Shown here: positions 30,328 through 39,221 of the stretch, piece after piece
Layout: each line of letters starts with the position of its first letter
How positions within the stretch are numbered: position 1 is the first letter of the stretch
Source: Clostridiales bacterium
GTDB lineage: Bacteria > Bacillota > Clostridia > Lachnospirales > Lachnospiraceae
Length of the DNA: 53,056 nucleotides
Direction: 5' to 3'
NCBI GenBank assembly: GCA_029012225.1
Contig: JAQXLR010000248.1
Span: 1-53,056, forward strand
Made by a program: the position numbers and the translations under genes
The notes under the pieces: generated by a model
What the model was told of the DNA's origin: nothing
The model's input: only the letters and a program-made list of their open reading frames with translations
The model's database searches: none

Positions 30328-31011
30328 ATGTTTAGAAATCAAAAAAATGAGGCTATCTCTTACGGTATTATCGGTCTTGGTCGTTTTGGCAGTGCGCTTG
30401 CATTGGAGCTTGCACGCTCCGGTGCAGAGCTGCTTGTAATAGATAAGGAAGAGGAAAAGGTACGAGAGATGCGAGAATACACCGAGAATGCATTTGTCGT
30501 CAAAAATCTTGACAAAAAATCTCTTCTCGAAACAGGCATCAAAAACTGTGACATTGTCATTGTCTGCATCGGCGAACGGCTGGATACTTCTGTATTGACA
30601 ACCCTAAATCTGGTCAGCCTTGGCGTTCCGCAGGTTATCGCAAAGGCGAACAGTGCAGATCATGGTGATATTTTAGAGAAACTTGGCGCAGAGGTGGTAT
30701 ACCCGGAGCGTGATATGGCAATCCGGCTTGCAAATCGCTTGGAAACCTCCAATGTGCTGGACTCGATTCATATGAGTGAGCAGCTTGATATATCAAAGCT
30801 TCCGGTTCCCGACTGCATGGTAGGAAAGTCTGTCGTTGATATCGATTTGCGTTCCCGCTTTATGTTAAATATTATCGCAGTTGTAAACAATGAGGCCGTT
30901 ATGCAAAATGTAGACCCGCAATATGTCTTCCGCAAAAATGATATCCTCTTTTTATGCGGCAGCAGAGATGGAATCATGCGGCTTTCCGAGTGGACCGAAA
31001 AGCAAGCTTAA
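30328..31011 (+). CDS. Potassium uptake regulatory subunit (TrkA/KtrA family)
   Basis: RCK_N GIIGLGRFGSALALELARSGAELLVIDKEEEKV; TrkA_C domain at the C-terminus. Confidence 0.93.
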   Translation: MFRNQKNEAISYGIIGLGRFGSALALELARSGAELLVIDKEEEKVREMREYTENAFVVKNLDKKSLLETGIKNCDIVIVCIGERLDTSVLTTLNLVSLGVPQVIAKANSADHGDILEKLGAEVVYPERDMAIRLANRLETSNVLDSIHMSEQLDISKLPVPDCMVGKSVVDIDLRSRFMLNIIAVVNNEAVMQNVDPQYVFRKNDILFLCGSRDGIMRLSEWTEKQA

Positions 31012-31045
31012 TTTTCATCATTCCAATAAAAATTTTGAATGAATA

Positions 31046-31139
31046 GGAGGTGGTTTTTTACATGGACGACAGTTCCGACTGTATCAGTACCGACAAGAAC
31101 ATATCGCTGTGCCATGTAGTTTATGCACGATTGAAATAG
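31046..31139 (+). promoter_or_regulatory. SD-led 25-codon ORF and possible structured leader upstream of the CNNM gene
   Basis: AGGAGGTGG then ATG 31062: MDDSSDCISTDKNISLCHVVYARLK*. The same region can pair TTACATGG(58-65)/CCATGTAG(112-119) and ACAGT/ACTGT (31069-73/31078-82). Confidence 0.45.
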
Positions 31140-31187
31140 CATCCAACACACGATACGACGAATGTTTTTGGAAGGAGAAAACAAACT

Positions 31188-32501
31188 ATGTTACAATCCA
31201 TCATATTGCTGATTGTTTTAATCTTTTTAAATGCAGTTTTTGCCAGCGCAGAGCTTGCCGTACTTTCCATGAATGAGGCAAAGCTTAGAAAGCTTACCCA
31301 AGATGGAGATAAGCGCGCAAAAAAACTGACTGCTTTGGTGGAACAGCCTGCACGGTTTTTGGCTACCATTCAAGTTGCCATTACCTTGGCCGGTCTTTTG
31401 CAAAGTGCCTTTGCGGCAGAAAGCTTTGCCAATCCGTTGGCATATTGGCTAATCAGTCTTGGTGTGACCGTGCCTGCCTCTGTGCTAAAGCCATTTATCA
31501 TTGTTGTCATCACGCTGATTCTATCCTATTTCACGCTTGTCTTTGGTGAATTGGTACCAAAACGCATTGCCATGAAAAAATCAGATGCGCTTGCTCTGGC
31601 AATGGCCGGCATGCTTTATGGTGTCGCAAAAATTTTTGCACCGATTGTATGGCTTCTTACCATCTCCACAAATGGTATTCTCCGCATTTTAGGTATGAAT
31701 CCGGAGGAGGAGCAGGAGCAAGTTACCGAAGAAGAAATCCGTATGCTTCTCACAGAGAGCAAGGAACAGGGAAATATCCAGGAAGAAGAAAAGGAGATGA
31801 TTCAAAACATCTTCGAGTTTAATGATATTTCCATCGATGAAATCTGCACCCATCGCAGAGATATTATCCTGCTGCATATGGATGATGAGGAAGAAGAGTG
31901 GATTCAGACGATTCGAAACAACCGACACACCTTTTACCCGATTTGCGGTGCTACTACAGATGAGATTGTGGCGGTTCTTGACACAAAAGACTTTTTCCGT
32001 TTAGAGGATCAGTCTCGCGATAATCTTATGGCAAATGCAACCGACAAGCCTTTTTTTGTACCGGAGACAATGCGTGCCAATGTTTTATTTAAGCAAATGA
32101 AGCAAAATCGTGTGTATTTTGCCGTCATTATTGACGAATACGGCTCCATGACAGGCATTATCACGCTTCACGACTTGGTGGAGTCCCTTGTAGGCGAGCT
32201 AAACGATGAGGACGATCCGATTGATCCACCGGAAATTGAGCAGATTGGAGAGAATCAATGGCATATCCTTGGTACGGCTTTGATTCGTGATGTCGAGACA
32301 ACGCTTGCGCTTGAGCTTGCCGAGGATGACTACGATACCTTTAGCGGTTATATCTGCACCCTAATCGGGCGCATCCCGCAAGATGGAGAGCAATTCTCTT
32401 GTGAGACAGATGAGCTGATGATAGACATTCATGGCGTAACCAAGCATATGATTACAACCACTCTGGTCACACGAAAAAAGAAGCCGGAGGCGGAAACCTA
32501 A
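31188..32501 (+). CDS. CNNM/CBS/CorC domain protein (hemolysin family; putative Mg/Co transporter)
   Basis: DUF21/CNNM N-terminus, CBS pair, C-terminal CorC_HlyC (VYFAVIIDEYGSMTGIITLHDLVESLVGELNDEDD). Confidence 0.93.
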   Translation: MLQSIILLIVLIFLNAVFASAELAVLSMNEAKLRKLTQDGDKRAKKLTALVEQPARFLATIQVAITLAGLLQSAFAAESFANPLAYWLISLGVTVPASVLKPFIIVVITLILSYFTLVFGELVPKRIAMKKSDALALAMAGMLYGVAKIFAPIVWLLTISTNGILRILGMNPEEEQEQVTEEEIRMLLTESKEQGNIQEEEKEMIQNIFEFNDISIDEICTHRRDIILLHMDDEEEEWIQTIRNNRHTFYPICGATTDEIVAVLDTKDFFRLEDQSRDNLMANATDKPFFVPETMRANVLFKQMKQNRVYFAVIIDEYGSMTGIITLHDLVESLVGELNDEDDPIDPPEIEQIGENQWHILGTALIRDVETTLALELAEDDYDTFSGYICTLIGRIPQDGEQFSCETDELMIDIHGVTKHMITTTLVTRKKKPEAET

Positions 32502-32515
32502 ACGCAGCTACCTGC

Positions 32516-32573
32516 ATATGGTATCCTTAAGGCTGCGAGCCGAACGGTACGACTCGAGCACCAGGTAGCGGCA
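32516..32573. repeat. Imperfect stem-loop downstream of the CNNM gene
   Basis: GCTACCTG ... CAGGTAGC closing stem with internal GCGAG/CTCG pairing. Confidence 0.4.
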
Positions 32574-32677
32574 TAAAAATTTTCAACATTTCCATTGAAA
32601 GAGGAGGCAGAGATAATGCTCTTTGCCTCCCCTTTCTGTTTCAAAGCTATGTACTTTTTCTTATACAAGATAATCGC

Positions 32678-32706
32678 TTGACAAACCCTTATCGGCATAT
32701 TAAAAT
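32678..32706 (+). promoter_or_regulatory. Sigma-A promoter of the 32.8-37.0 kb ABC operon
   Basis: TTGACA-17-TAAAAT. Confidence 0.75.
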
Positions 32707-32710
32707 GACT

Positions 32711-32778
32711 TTAGTTAGGAATAACTAACTTTCTATCTATTTGTCTTATTTTTTCTTAACTGGTTAGTTTTTCTAACC
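32711..32778 (+). promoter_or_regulatory. Two palindromic operator-like sites (DtxR-box-like)
   Basis: TTAGTTA-GGAA-TAACTAA (32711-32728) just after the -10; GGTTAG-TTTTT-CTAACC (32762-32778). Shared GTTAG/CTAAC cores resemble TTAGGTTAGSCTAACCTAA. Confidence 0.55.
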
Positions 32779-32824
32779 TTTTCGCTGACAATCATTCGAA
32801 AATATAAGAAAGAGAGTAACGAAT

Positions 32825-34564
32825 ATGATTATCAATAAACGGTTAATCCATACGGTTCACGAAAGCAAAAAATACATTGCCGGAAATGTGATCTGTCAAT
32901 GGGTTTCCCTTGCCGCAAATATCGCAATGATGGCAAGCATTACCAGTCTGCTGGCAAAGCTGTTTGAGCGCTCTGCAAAAGCAACCGATATGACGGCTAC
33001 CTTTTTTCTTACTGTCATGGCTATCTTTGTGCGGTTTATCTGCACTACACTTTCAAGCAAAATGAGCTATCTTTCCTCAAGGACGGTAAAAAAGACGCTT
33101 CGTGAGATGATTTATAAAAAGCTGCTTAAGCTCGGTGCCGCATACAAAGAAAAAGCCAACACCTCTGAGATCGTACAAGTTGCGGTAGAGGGTGTCGATC
33201 AGCTTGAAACCTACTTTGGCGCATATTTGCCTCAATTTTTCTATGCTATGCTGGCACCTGCTACCTTATTTGTTGTTTTGAGCTTTATCAGCCTTCGCTG
33301 TGCCATTGTTTTGCTCATTTGCACGCCGCTCATTCCGGTATCCATTGCTGCAGTCCAAAAATGGGCAAAAAAGCTCCTTGCTCGGTATTGGGGACAGTAT
33401 ACTGCCCTCGGCGACACCTTCCTTGAAAACCTTCAGGGCTTGACGACGCTTAAAATCTATCAGGCGGACGATTTCAAGCAAGAAGAAATGAACCGTGAAG
33501 CCGAGCACTTTCGCCGCATTACAATGAAGGTTTTGGCAATGCAGCTTAACTCCATTACCGTTATGGACTTGATTGCCTACGGTGGGGCGGTACTTGGTAT
33601 CATTTTGTCGGTAACACAATATGCAGCAGGAAGGATTTCTCTTTCCGGCTGCCTGCTGATTATTTTGCTTTCAGCCGACTTTTTTATCCCCATGCGACTG
33701 CTCGGATCCTTCTTCCACATCGCCATGAATGGTATGGCGGCAAGCGATAAGATATTTCGTCTCCTTGATTTGCCGGAAACGGAAGCTCAGACCGAGCTCC
33801 TTTCAGAGGATTGCTCGATTGCCTGCACCAATCTATCCTTTTTTTACGAGGCAGAGCGTGAGATTTTACATGGCTTAGATATGACCTTCCCCATGGGCAG
33901 CTTTACCTCTATCGTAGGAGAATCCGGCTGTGGGAAGTCTACTTTCGCTGCTATTCTTATGGGAAGAAACAAGGGCTATACCGGCTCTGTTACCATCGGC
34001 GGCAAGGAGCTGTGTCGCCTCAATGAAGCAAGCCTTATGCAGAATTTAACCTATATCAGCCATCAAAGCTATCTGTTTAAAGGCACAGTCCGGGATAATC
34101 TGCTAATGGGATGTCCCTCTGCTGCCGATGATCAATTATGGGCAGTGCTTGACCGAGTAAATCTGTCTGCATTTCTCAAGGCTGAAAAAGGATTGGATAC
34201 CCCTCTTGCAGAGAAGGCCTCCAACCTTTCCGGTGGGCAATGTCAGCGCTTGGCACTGGCAAGAGGATTGTTGCATGACAGCCCGGTATACATTTTTGAC
34301 GAAGCCACCTCCAACATTGACATAGAGAGTGAGGACGAGATTATGCGTGAAATTCACGCTCTGGCAAAGACAAAAACGGTCATTCTTATTTCGCATCGTC
34401 TCGCAAATGTGGCAAATGCAGACAATATTTATGTTTTGGATAAGGGTCATCTTGCAGAAAATGGCAATCACGAAACGCTGCTTAAAAAGAATGGTGTTTA
34501 CGCAAAGCTGTGGCACACACAAGCTACTCTTGAAAATTATGGAAGGAAGGGTGATTTATCATGA
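32825..34564 (+). CDS. ABC transporter, fused permease/ATP-binding (exporter fold)
   Basis: Six-TM domain then [40 protein letters not shown]. Confidence 0.93.
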   Translation: MIINKRLIHTVHESKKYIAGNVICQWVSLAANIAMMASITSLLAKLFERSAKATDMTATFFLTVMAIFVRFICTTLSSKMSYLSSRTVKKTLREMIYKKLLKLGAAYKEKANTSEIVQVAVEGVDQLETYFGAYLPQFFYAMLAPATLFVVLSFISLRCAIVLLICTPLIPVSIAAVQKWAKKLLARYWGQYTALGDTFLENLQGLTTLKIYQADDFKQEEMNREAEHFRRITMKVLAMQLNSITVMDLIAYGGAVLGIILSVTQYAAGRISLSGCLLIILLSADFFIPMRLLGSFFHIAMNGMAASDKIFRLLDLPETEAQTELLSEDCSIACTNLSFFYEAEREILHGLDMTFPMGSFTSIVGESGCGKSTFAAILMGRNKGYTGSVTIGGKELCRLNEASLMQNLTYISHQSYLFKGTVRDNLLMGCPSAADDQLWAVLDRVNLSAFLKAEKGLDTPLAEKASNLSGGQCQRLALARGLLHDSPVYIFDEATSNIDIESEDEIMREIHALAKTKTVILISHRLANVANADNIYVLDKGHLAENGNHETLLKKNGVYAKLWHTQATLENYGRKGDLS

Positions 34565-36222
34565 AAAAAAGAAGCGATCTACATGTAATGATGCGCCTAA
34601 TTAGGCTTGTAAAGCCGCTTACCGGATTTATGCTGCTCGCAATTATAATGGGGTGCATAAGTCATCTGTCTGCAACCTTTATTACTGTGTTCGGCGGCTA
34701 TGCGATTGCTGATATACTTGGAACCACGACCCCATTTACGTTGACAACCTTCTTTTTCTCTATGATATTCTTTGCCATCATACATAGCATACTCCACTAT
34801 GCGGAACAGGCCTGCAACCACTATATCGCATTTAAACTATTGGCTCTCATCCGGGAAAAGGTCTTTCGAACTCTCCGTAAGCTTTGTCCCACAAAGCTTG
34901 AGGGCAGGGACAAAGGAAATCTCATTTCGGTAATTACCTCAGATATTGAGCTTTTAGAGGTTTTCTATGCACATACCATTTCGCCTGCCTTGATTGCACT
35001 TGTCTTTTGCATAATCATGTGTGTGTTTATCGGCAGCTATCATATCACGCTCGCACTGATTGCACTTATTGCATACATTACGATTGGTGTTATGATTCCG
35101 CTTTTTACATCAAAGCGCAGTGGTGAGGATGGCCTCCAATTCCGTACCAAATCCGGCAATCTCTCCGGCTTTGTGCTGGACAGTCTTAGAGGTCTTTCGG
35201 AAACACTGCAATACGGGCAGGGGGAGAAGCGTCTGCATGCGATGAATGCTCAGACCGATGTGCTTTCCAAATATGAGGAAAGAATGAAACAGACTGCAGG
35301 TAAAAATCAAGCAGTGACGAATACGGCAATTCTGGTTTTTGACCTTACCATGCTTTTTTCCTCTGCCATGCTGTATCAAAACGGTCAGATTTCCTTTCTC
35401 GGCGTACTCATTCCAACGATTGCACTTATGAGCTCCTTTGGCCCTTGTGTTGCACTGTCCAATCTTGGAAGCACGTTACAGCAGACCTTTGCCGCAGGCA
35501 ACCGTGTGCTGGATATTCTTGACGAAACACCTGCCGTAGAAGAAATCAACGGCAAAGCCGACATTGCTTTTTGTGGAGCAGCTGCCGAAAATGTTACCTT
35601 TGCATACCATGACGAAACGATTCTTGATCGTGTGTCTGTGAAGATTCCGCAGGGCTCCATCGTGGGGATCGTTGGTCGAAGCGGCAGTGGGAAATCTACC
35701 TTACTTAAGCTGCTGATGCGATTTTGGAATGTTCAAAAGGGCAGCGTGAAGATTTCTGACGTTGACATTGATGACATCAATACGGCAAATCTCCGTAATA
35801 TGGAGAGTCTTGTAACACAGGAAACGCACCTCTTTCATGATAGCATCCGTAACAATCTTCGTATTGCAAGGCGAAAGGCAACCGATGCCGAAATTGAAAA
35901 CGCGTGTAAAAAGGCTTCGGTGCATGATTTCATTACGACCTTACCAAAGGGCTATGACACACCTGTAGGGGAGCTTGGTGATACCCTTTCCGGAGGAGAG
36001 CGACAACGTCTTGGGCTTGCCCGCGCTTTTTTGCACAATGCTGACCTTATGCTTCTTGACGAGCCAACCTCAAATCTTGACAGTCTCAACGAGGCCGTTA
36101 TCCTGAAATCACTCAAGGAAGAACAGGAAAATAAGACGGTCGTGCTGGTATCGCATCGTTTATCCACAATGCGCATTGCGGATAAGGTCTATTCTGTGGA
36201 AAATGGGAGGCTGAGCGAATGA
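34561..36222 (+). CDS. ABC transporter, fused permease/ATP-binding (heterodimer partner)
   Basis: [47 protein letters not shown] overlap with the previous gene. Confidence 0.93.
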   Translation: MKKRSDLHVMMRLIRLVKPLTGFMLLAIIMGCISHLSATFITVFGGYAIADILGTTTPFTLTTFFFSMIFFAIIHSILHYAEQACNHYIAFKLLALIREKVFRTLRKLCPTKLEGRDKGNLISVITSDIELLEVFYAHTISPALIALVFCIIMCVFIGSYHITLALIALIAYITIGVMIPLFTSKRSGEDGLQFRTKSGNLSGFVLDSLRGLSETLQYGQGEKRLHAMNAQTDVLSKYEERMKQTAGKNQAVTNTAILVFDLTMLFSSAMLYQNGQISFLGVLIPTIALMSSFGPCVALSNLGSTLQQTFAAGNRVLDILDETPAVEEINGKADIAFCGAAAENVTFAYHDETILDRVSVKIPQGSIVGIVGRSGSGKSTLLKLLMRFWNVQKGSVKISDVDIDDINTANLRNMESLVTQETHLFHDSIRNNLRIARRKATDAEIENACKKASVHDFITTLPKGYDTPVGELGDTLSGGERQRLGLARAFLHNADLMLLDEPTSNLDSLNEAVILKSLKEEQENKTVVLVSHRLSTMRIADKVYSVENGRLSE

Positions 36223-36566
36223 AGGACACAACAGGCAAAAGAGAAAAAGAAAAAAAACTGGTATCGCAGATGATTTCCCTCTACTGCAAGAAAAAGCATG
36301 GCAGGAAATCGGAGCTTTGTGACGAGTGTGCCAAGCTGGACGCCTATGCAAGGCAAAGAAGTGATAAATGTCCCTTTATGGAGACCAAAACCTTTTGCTC
36401 CAACTGTAAGGTACACTGCTATCAACCTGACATGCGAGATAAGATTTGTCGGGTCATGCGGTTTTCCGGCCCCAGAATGATCTTTTATCATCCGATGACC
36501 GCAATCCGCCACCTCATTGAAACGAAGAAAGAAAAGAAACGATTGGAGGAAGAATATGACGCTTAA
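36219..36566 (+). CDS. Nitrous-oxide-stimulated-promoter-like small Cys-rich protein (PF11756-like)
   Basis: KLVSQMISLYCKKKHGRKSELCDECAKLDAYARQRSDKCPFMETKTFCSNCKVHCYQPDMRDKICRVMRFSGPRMIFYHPMTAIRHLIE; ATGA coupling. Confidence 0.8.
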   Translation: MKDTTGKREKEKKLVSQMISLYCKKKHGRKSELCDECAKLDAYARQRSDKCPFMETKTFCSNCKVHCYQPDMRDKICRVMRFSGPRMIFYHPMTAIRHLIETKKEKKRLEEEYDA

Positions 36567-36957
36567 AAAATTTTTATGGATTCTGCTTGGCTGTCTTGGC
36601 ATAGGACTTGGAGCCATTGGCTCCGTAGTACCAATGTTACCTGCATTTCCCTTTCTGCTTCTTGCAGCTTTCTCTTTTTCCAAGAGCTCAGAAAAATTGC
36701 ATACCTGGTTTATCTGCACAAAGCTCTACAAGAAAAACCTTGAGAGCTATGTGCAGGGCAGGGGTATGACTTGGGTAGCCAAGATTCGTATCATGATAAC
36801 GGTAACACTGCTTATGACTTTCAGCTGTGTTATGATGCTGCTAAAGGCAGTATATGTTCCATGCATCATCCTCGCAGGAATCTGGCTGTTTCACATTCTC
36901 TATTTCATTTTTGGTATAACCACACTGAAAAATGAAGATGAGGAATGCTCTTGTTGA
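36556..36957 (+). CDS. DUF454 (YbaN) family inner membrane protein
   Basis: MTLKKFLWILLGCLGIGLGAIGSVVPMLPAFPFLLLAAFSFSKSSEKLHTWFICTKLYKKNLESYVQGRGM; start ATG 36556. Confidence 0.85.
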   Translation: MTLKKFLWILLGCLGIGLGAIGSVVPMLPAFPFLLLAAFSFSKSSEKLHTWFICTKLYKKNLESYVQGRGMTWVAKIRIMITVTLLMTFSCVMMLLKAVYVPCIILAGIWLFHILYFIFGITTLKNEDEECSC

Positions 36958-36998
36958 CAATTTGCTGTTCTGGACTCAATCGATATTTCGACCCAAAA

Positions 36999-37032
36999 GA
37001 AGCTTGCGTCAGCAAGCAAAAGCCTTTTTTAT
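36999..37032 (+). terminator. Putative terminator after the DUF454 gene
   Basis: GCTTGC-GTCA-GCAAGC followed by AAAAGCCTTTTTT. Confidence 0.5.
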
Positions 37033-37883
37033 GATAGAAAAAAAGCGTTTTCTTTTGCCTGTATGTAATGCTCCTCCAGCATGGCAAGATGAGATAAAAA
37101 TGCCGGGTCGTCAAAGTATTTTGCCCCAGTCGGACATTTTTTTACGCATGCCTGACATTTGATACAGACTCCCGGCACCTCATCCGGCTTATTGAGCGTG
37201 ATGGCTCCCATCGGACAGCATTTGACGCATACGTTACAAACCGTACATTTATCCATATGGGTTTTAGGCTTTGCCTTCAAAAATACCGTCGGCTTTCCGT
37301 CGATTCCAAGCGGTGTATAATATGCGCCTACCTCTTCCTCTCCCGGCACCTCTTTCGACTGCAAAAGCTCTCTTTCTTCCGTTTCTAGCTTATCTGCCAC
37401 CTGCTTGGCAAAAGCGCGCAGTCCACACAAATCATCCTCCGTCGGGCGGTTTATCCCAAGCTTATTGGCAAAAGCATGCTGCGCCACTACTGCCGCACCT
37501 CCAACGACACAAAAACCTCTTCCTATCAGTTCTCTTCCGAGCTCACGTAAGCTGTTATCATAGGCACGGTTTCCGAACGTAACAACAGGCAATGCCAACG
37601 CTCCCTTTCCATGAAGCCTTGTCTGCAAAAACGGGAGCATTTTGTTCGGAACACGGCCGGCATAAACCGGTGTGCCGACAATGACCAAATCTCCTTCGCC
37701 AAACTCATAGTCTTTCTCACGTGAAGCAGGAGAAGTATAAGTCATATATTTTGCAGGAAGTCCAAGCTCTTGTGCAATTTTCTCTGTCACTGCTTTTACT
37801 ACTTTCGCAGTATTTCCTGTTGCACTGTAATACAGAGCATACACGGCGGTTACGTTTGCTTTTTTATTCTTTTTTTCCACCAT
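37029..37883 (-). CDS. Flavodoxin plus 2x4Fe-4S fusion protein (EFR1-type)
   Basis: Flavodoxin-like ALYYSATGNTAKVVKAV; CTVCNVCVKCCPMGAI and CIKCQACVKKCPTGA. Confidence 0.92.
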   Translation of the reverse strand: MVEKKNKKANVTAVYALYYSATGNTAKVVKAVTEKIAQELGLPAKYMTYTSPASREKDYEFGEGDLVIVGTPVYAGRVPNKMLPFLQTRLHGKGALALPVVTFGNRAYDNSLRELGRELIGRGFCVVGGAAVVAQHAFANKLGINRPTEDDLCGLRAFAKQVADKLETEERELLQSKEVPGEEEVGAYYTPLGIDGKPTVFLKAKPKTHMDKCTVCNVCVKCCPMGAITLNKPDEVPGVCIKCQACVKKCPTGAKYFDDPAFLSHLAMLEEHYIQAKENAFFLS

Positions 37884-38026
37884 ATCAATCCCTCTCTCAT
37901 CTGCAAATTCAAAAATATGCTATTTTTACAATATTATATTTCATTGTCCCTCAAAAGACAAGCAAATAGGCGTTTGAATTGTCATATTCTACGCCCCCTA
38001 TGCCAAAAGCATCTGCTGCAAAAGAG

Positions 38027-38145
38027 GATACGGCCTGCAGATGAGAGAATCGACTTACAAAAAAGGTGACTGACGGATTTGAACCGACGCTCAGGGAGTT
38101 GCAGTCCCATGCCTTACCACTTGGCTAAGTCACCCGGTAAAACTG
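38027..38145. repeat. Copy A of ~120-bp direct repeat (ABC 3'-end vestige plus tRNA-Cys)
   Basis: Hand alignment to 45521-45639: one 1-nt gap, about 80% identity. The plus strand encodes IRPADERIDLQKR* versus IRLADEVIDLQKR* in copy B. Confidence 0.85.
38064..38134 (-). tRNA. tRNA-Cys (GCA)
   Basis: Reverse strand GGTGACTTAGCCAAGTGGTAAGGCATGGGACTGCAACTCCCTGAGCGTCGGTTCAAATCCGTCAGTCACC(T): paired acceptor, D-arm, anticodon GCA, TTCAAAT loop, discriminator T; no encoded CCA; U-U mismatches in the anticodon (27-43) and T (50-64) stems. Confidence 0.8.
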
Positions 38146-38214
38146 CCTTCCCTTTAATTTATGCAGCAACCGATGCTTTGTGACCGGTTTTTGATTTTTG
38201 GAAGCATATTCTTA

Positions 38215-39111
38215 TCATGTTAAGCCGGTTGCCAAACGGTCTGCCGATGTTCCGGGAGAAGTATGCCCACTTGCGACAAAATAGGGAAAAGCCCCGCCCG
38301 ATCCACTCAAATAATTCATATAAATACCGGAATTTCCGGATTTGTTTGCCAGAGAAATATGATTTTTGACTTTCTCCCACTTTGCATACAAATCCCAGTT
38401 CGTGTTAAGGTGATAGGCGTCCTGTATGTTTAAGTCTCTATAACTCAAGCCATAGGAATTCAAAGACCATACATCAGAAATGATTACACACTTGCCACGC
38501 ATATCGTTTAAGGTTGGATTATTTGAGCCGTTCTTCTTGTAGAACATATCTTGATATCTATTATAATAAAGATCAAACATCCGCTTCATTTGTTCATCGC
38601 TTGCGCTGGATCCCTCCTGCTTCAAGCGCATCAATACAGTCTCGGATGGATATTCCCGCAGAAATTCCTGCACAATAGTTAAAACATCATCCAAGTCATA
38701 TCCCAGATAGACTGTCCCATGGTGAATCGTAAATTTCCGACTATTGCCTTCATAATACAGACGAATATCCAATACCCGTATTCCGCTTACAAGCTGTGAG
38801 CGAAGATCCATTGTTTGTGTACGTGTGATATCAAGCCCCAGCAAATTACTCTTGTGCGCCATTGTGTCATGTGTACCCGGCAGGGACAGCTGACTCAGCT
38901 GCAAATTACCATCCAAATATTTCATCCAAGCCGCCTTATTCTGTACCCTTGTGCCGTTATTCCAATAGGCCGTATCGTAATGAGCATAAGCAACGGACGG
39001 AGAAGCCAGAAGTACCGTTAAAATAACTGCAAAACAGGTACATAAAATTTTTTGATACCATCCATTTCTATGCAGTGGTAATGTTTCTTTCTTGCGCAAT
39101 AAATTGTACAT
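38215..39111 (-). CDS. Secreted phosphatidylinositol-specific phospholipase C-like protein (X domain), possibly C-terminally truncated
   Basis: Signal peptide; QLSLPGTHDTMAHKS (catalytic His), GIRVLDIRLYYEG, FTIHHGTVYLGYDLDDVLTIVQEFLREYPSETVLMRLKQE. Confidence 0.87.
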   Translation of the reverse strand: MYNLLRKKETLPLHRNGWYQKILCTCFAVILTVLLASPSVAYAHYDTAYWNNGTRVQNKAAWMKYLDGNLQLSQLSLPGTHDTMAHKSNLLGLDITRTQTMDLRSQLVSGIRVLDIRLYYEGNSRKFTIHHGTVYLGYDLDDVLTIVQEFLREYPSETVLMRLKQEGSSASDEQMKRMFDLYYNRYQDMFYKKNGSNNPTLNDMRGKCVIISDVWSLNSYGLSYRDLNIQDAYHLNTNWDLYAKWEKVKNHISLANKSGNSGIYMNYLSGSGGAFPYFVASGHTSPGTSADRLATGLT

Positions 39112-39221
39112 ACAACAACTCCCCTTCTTTTCTTTCAGTATAATAGCAATGCATTTCGTTGCTAATTATATTCTATTAGTTGATGTATGTCAAATTTTAT
39201 TGAATCAAATTTACATATTTC

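Noticed and set aside
37770-38069. 99-aa plus-strand ORF as a gene
   Set aside because: Most of it is antisense to the flavodoxin/ferredoxin gene; only its last ~13 codons are meaningful, as an ABC C-terminal vestige.
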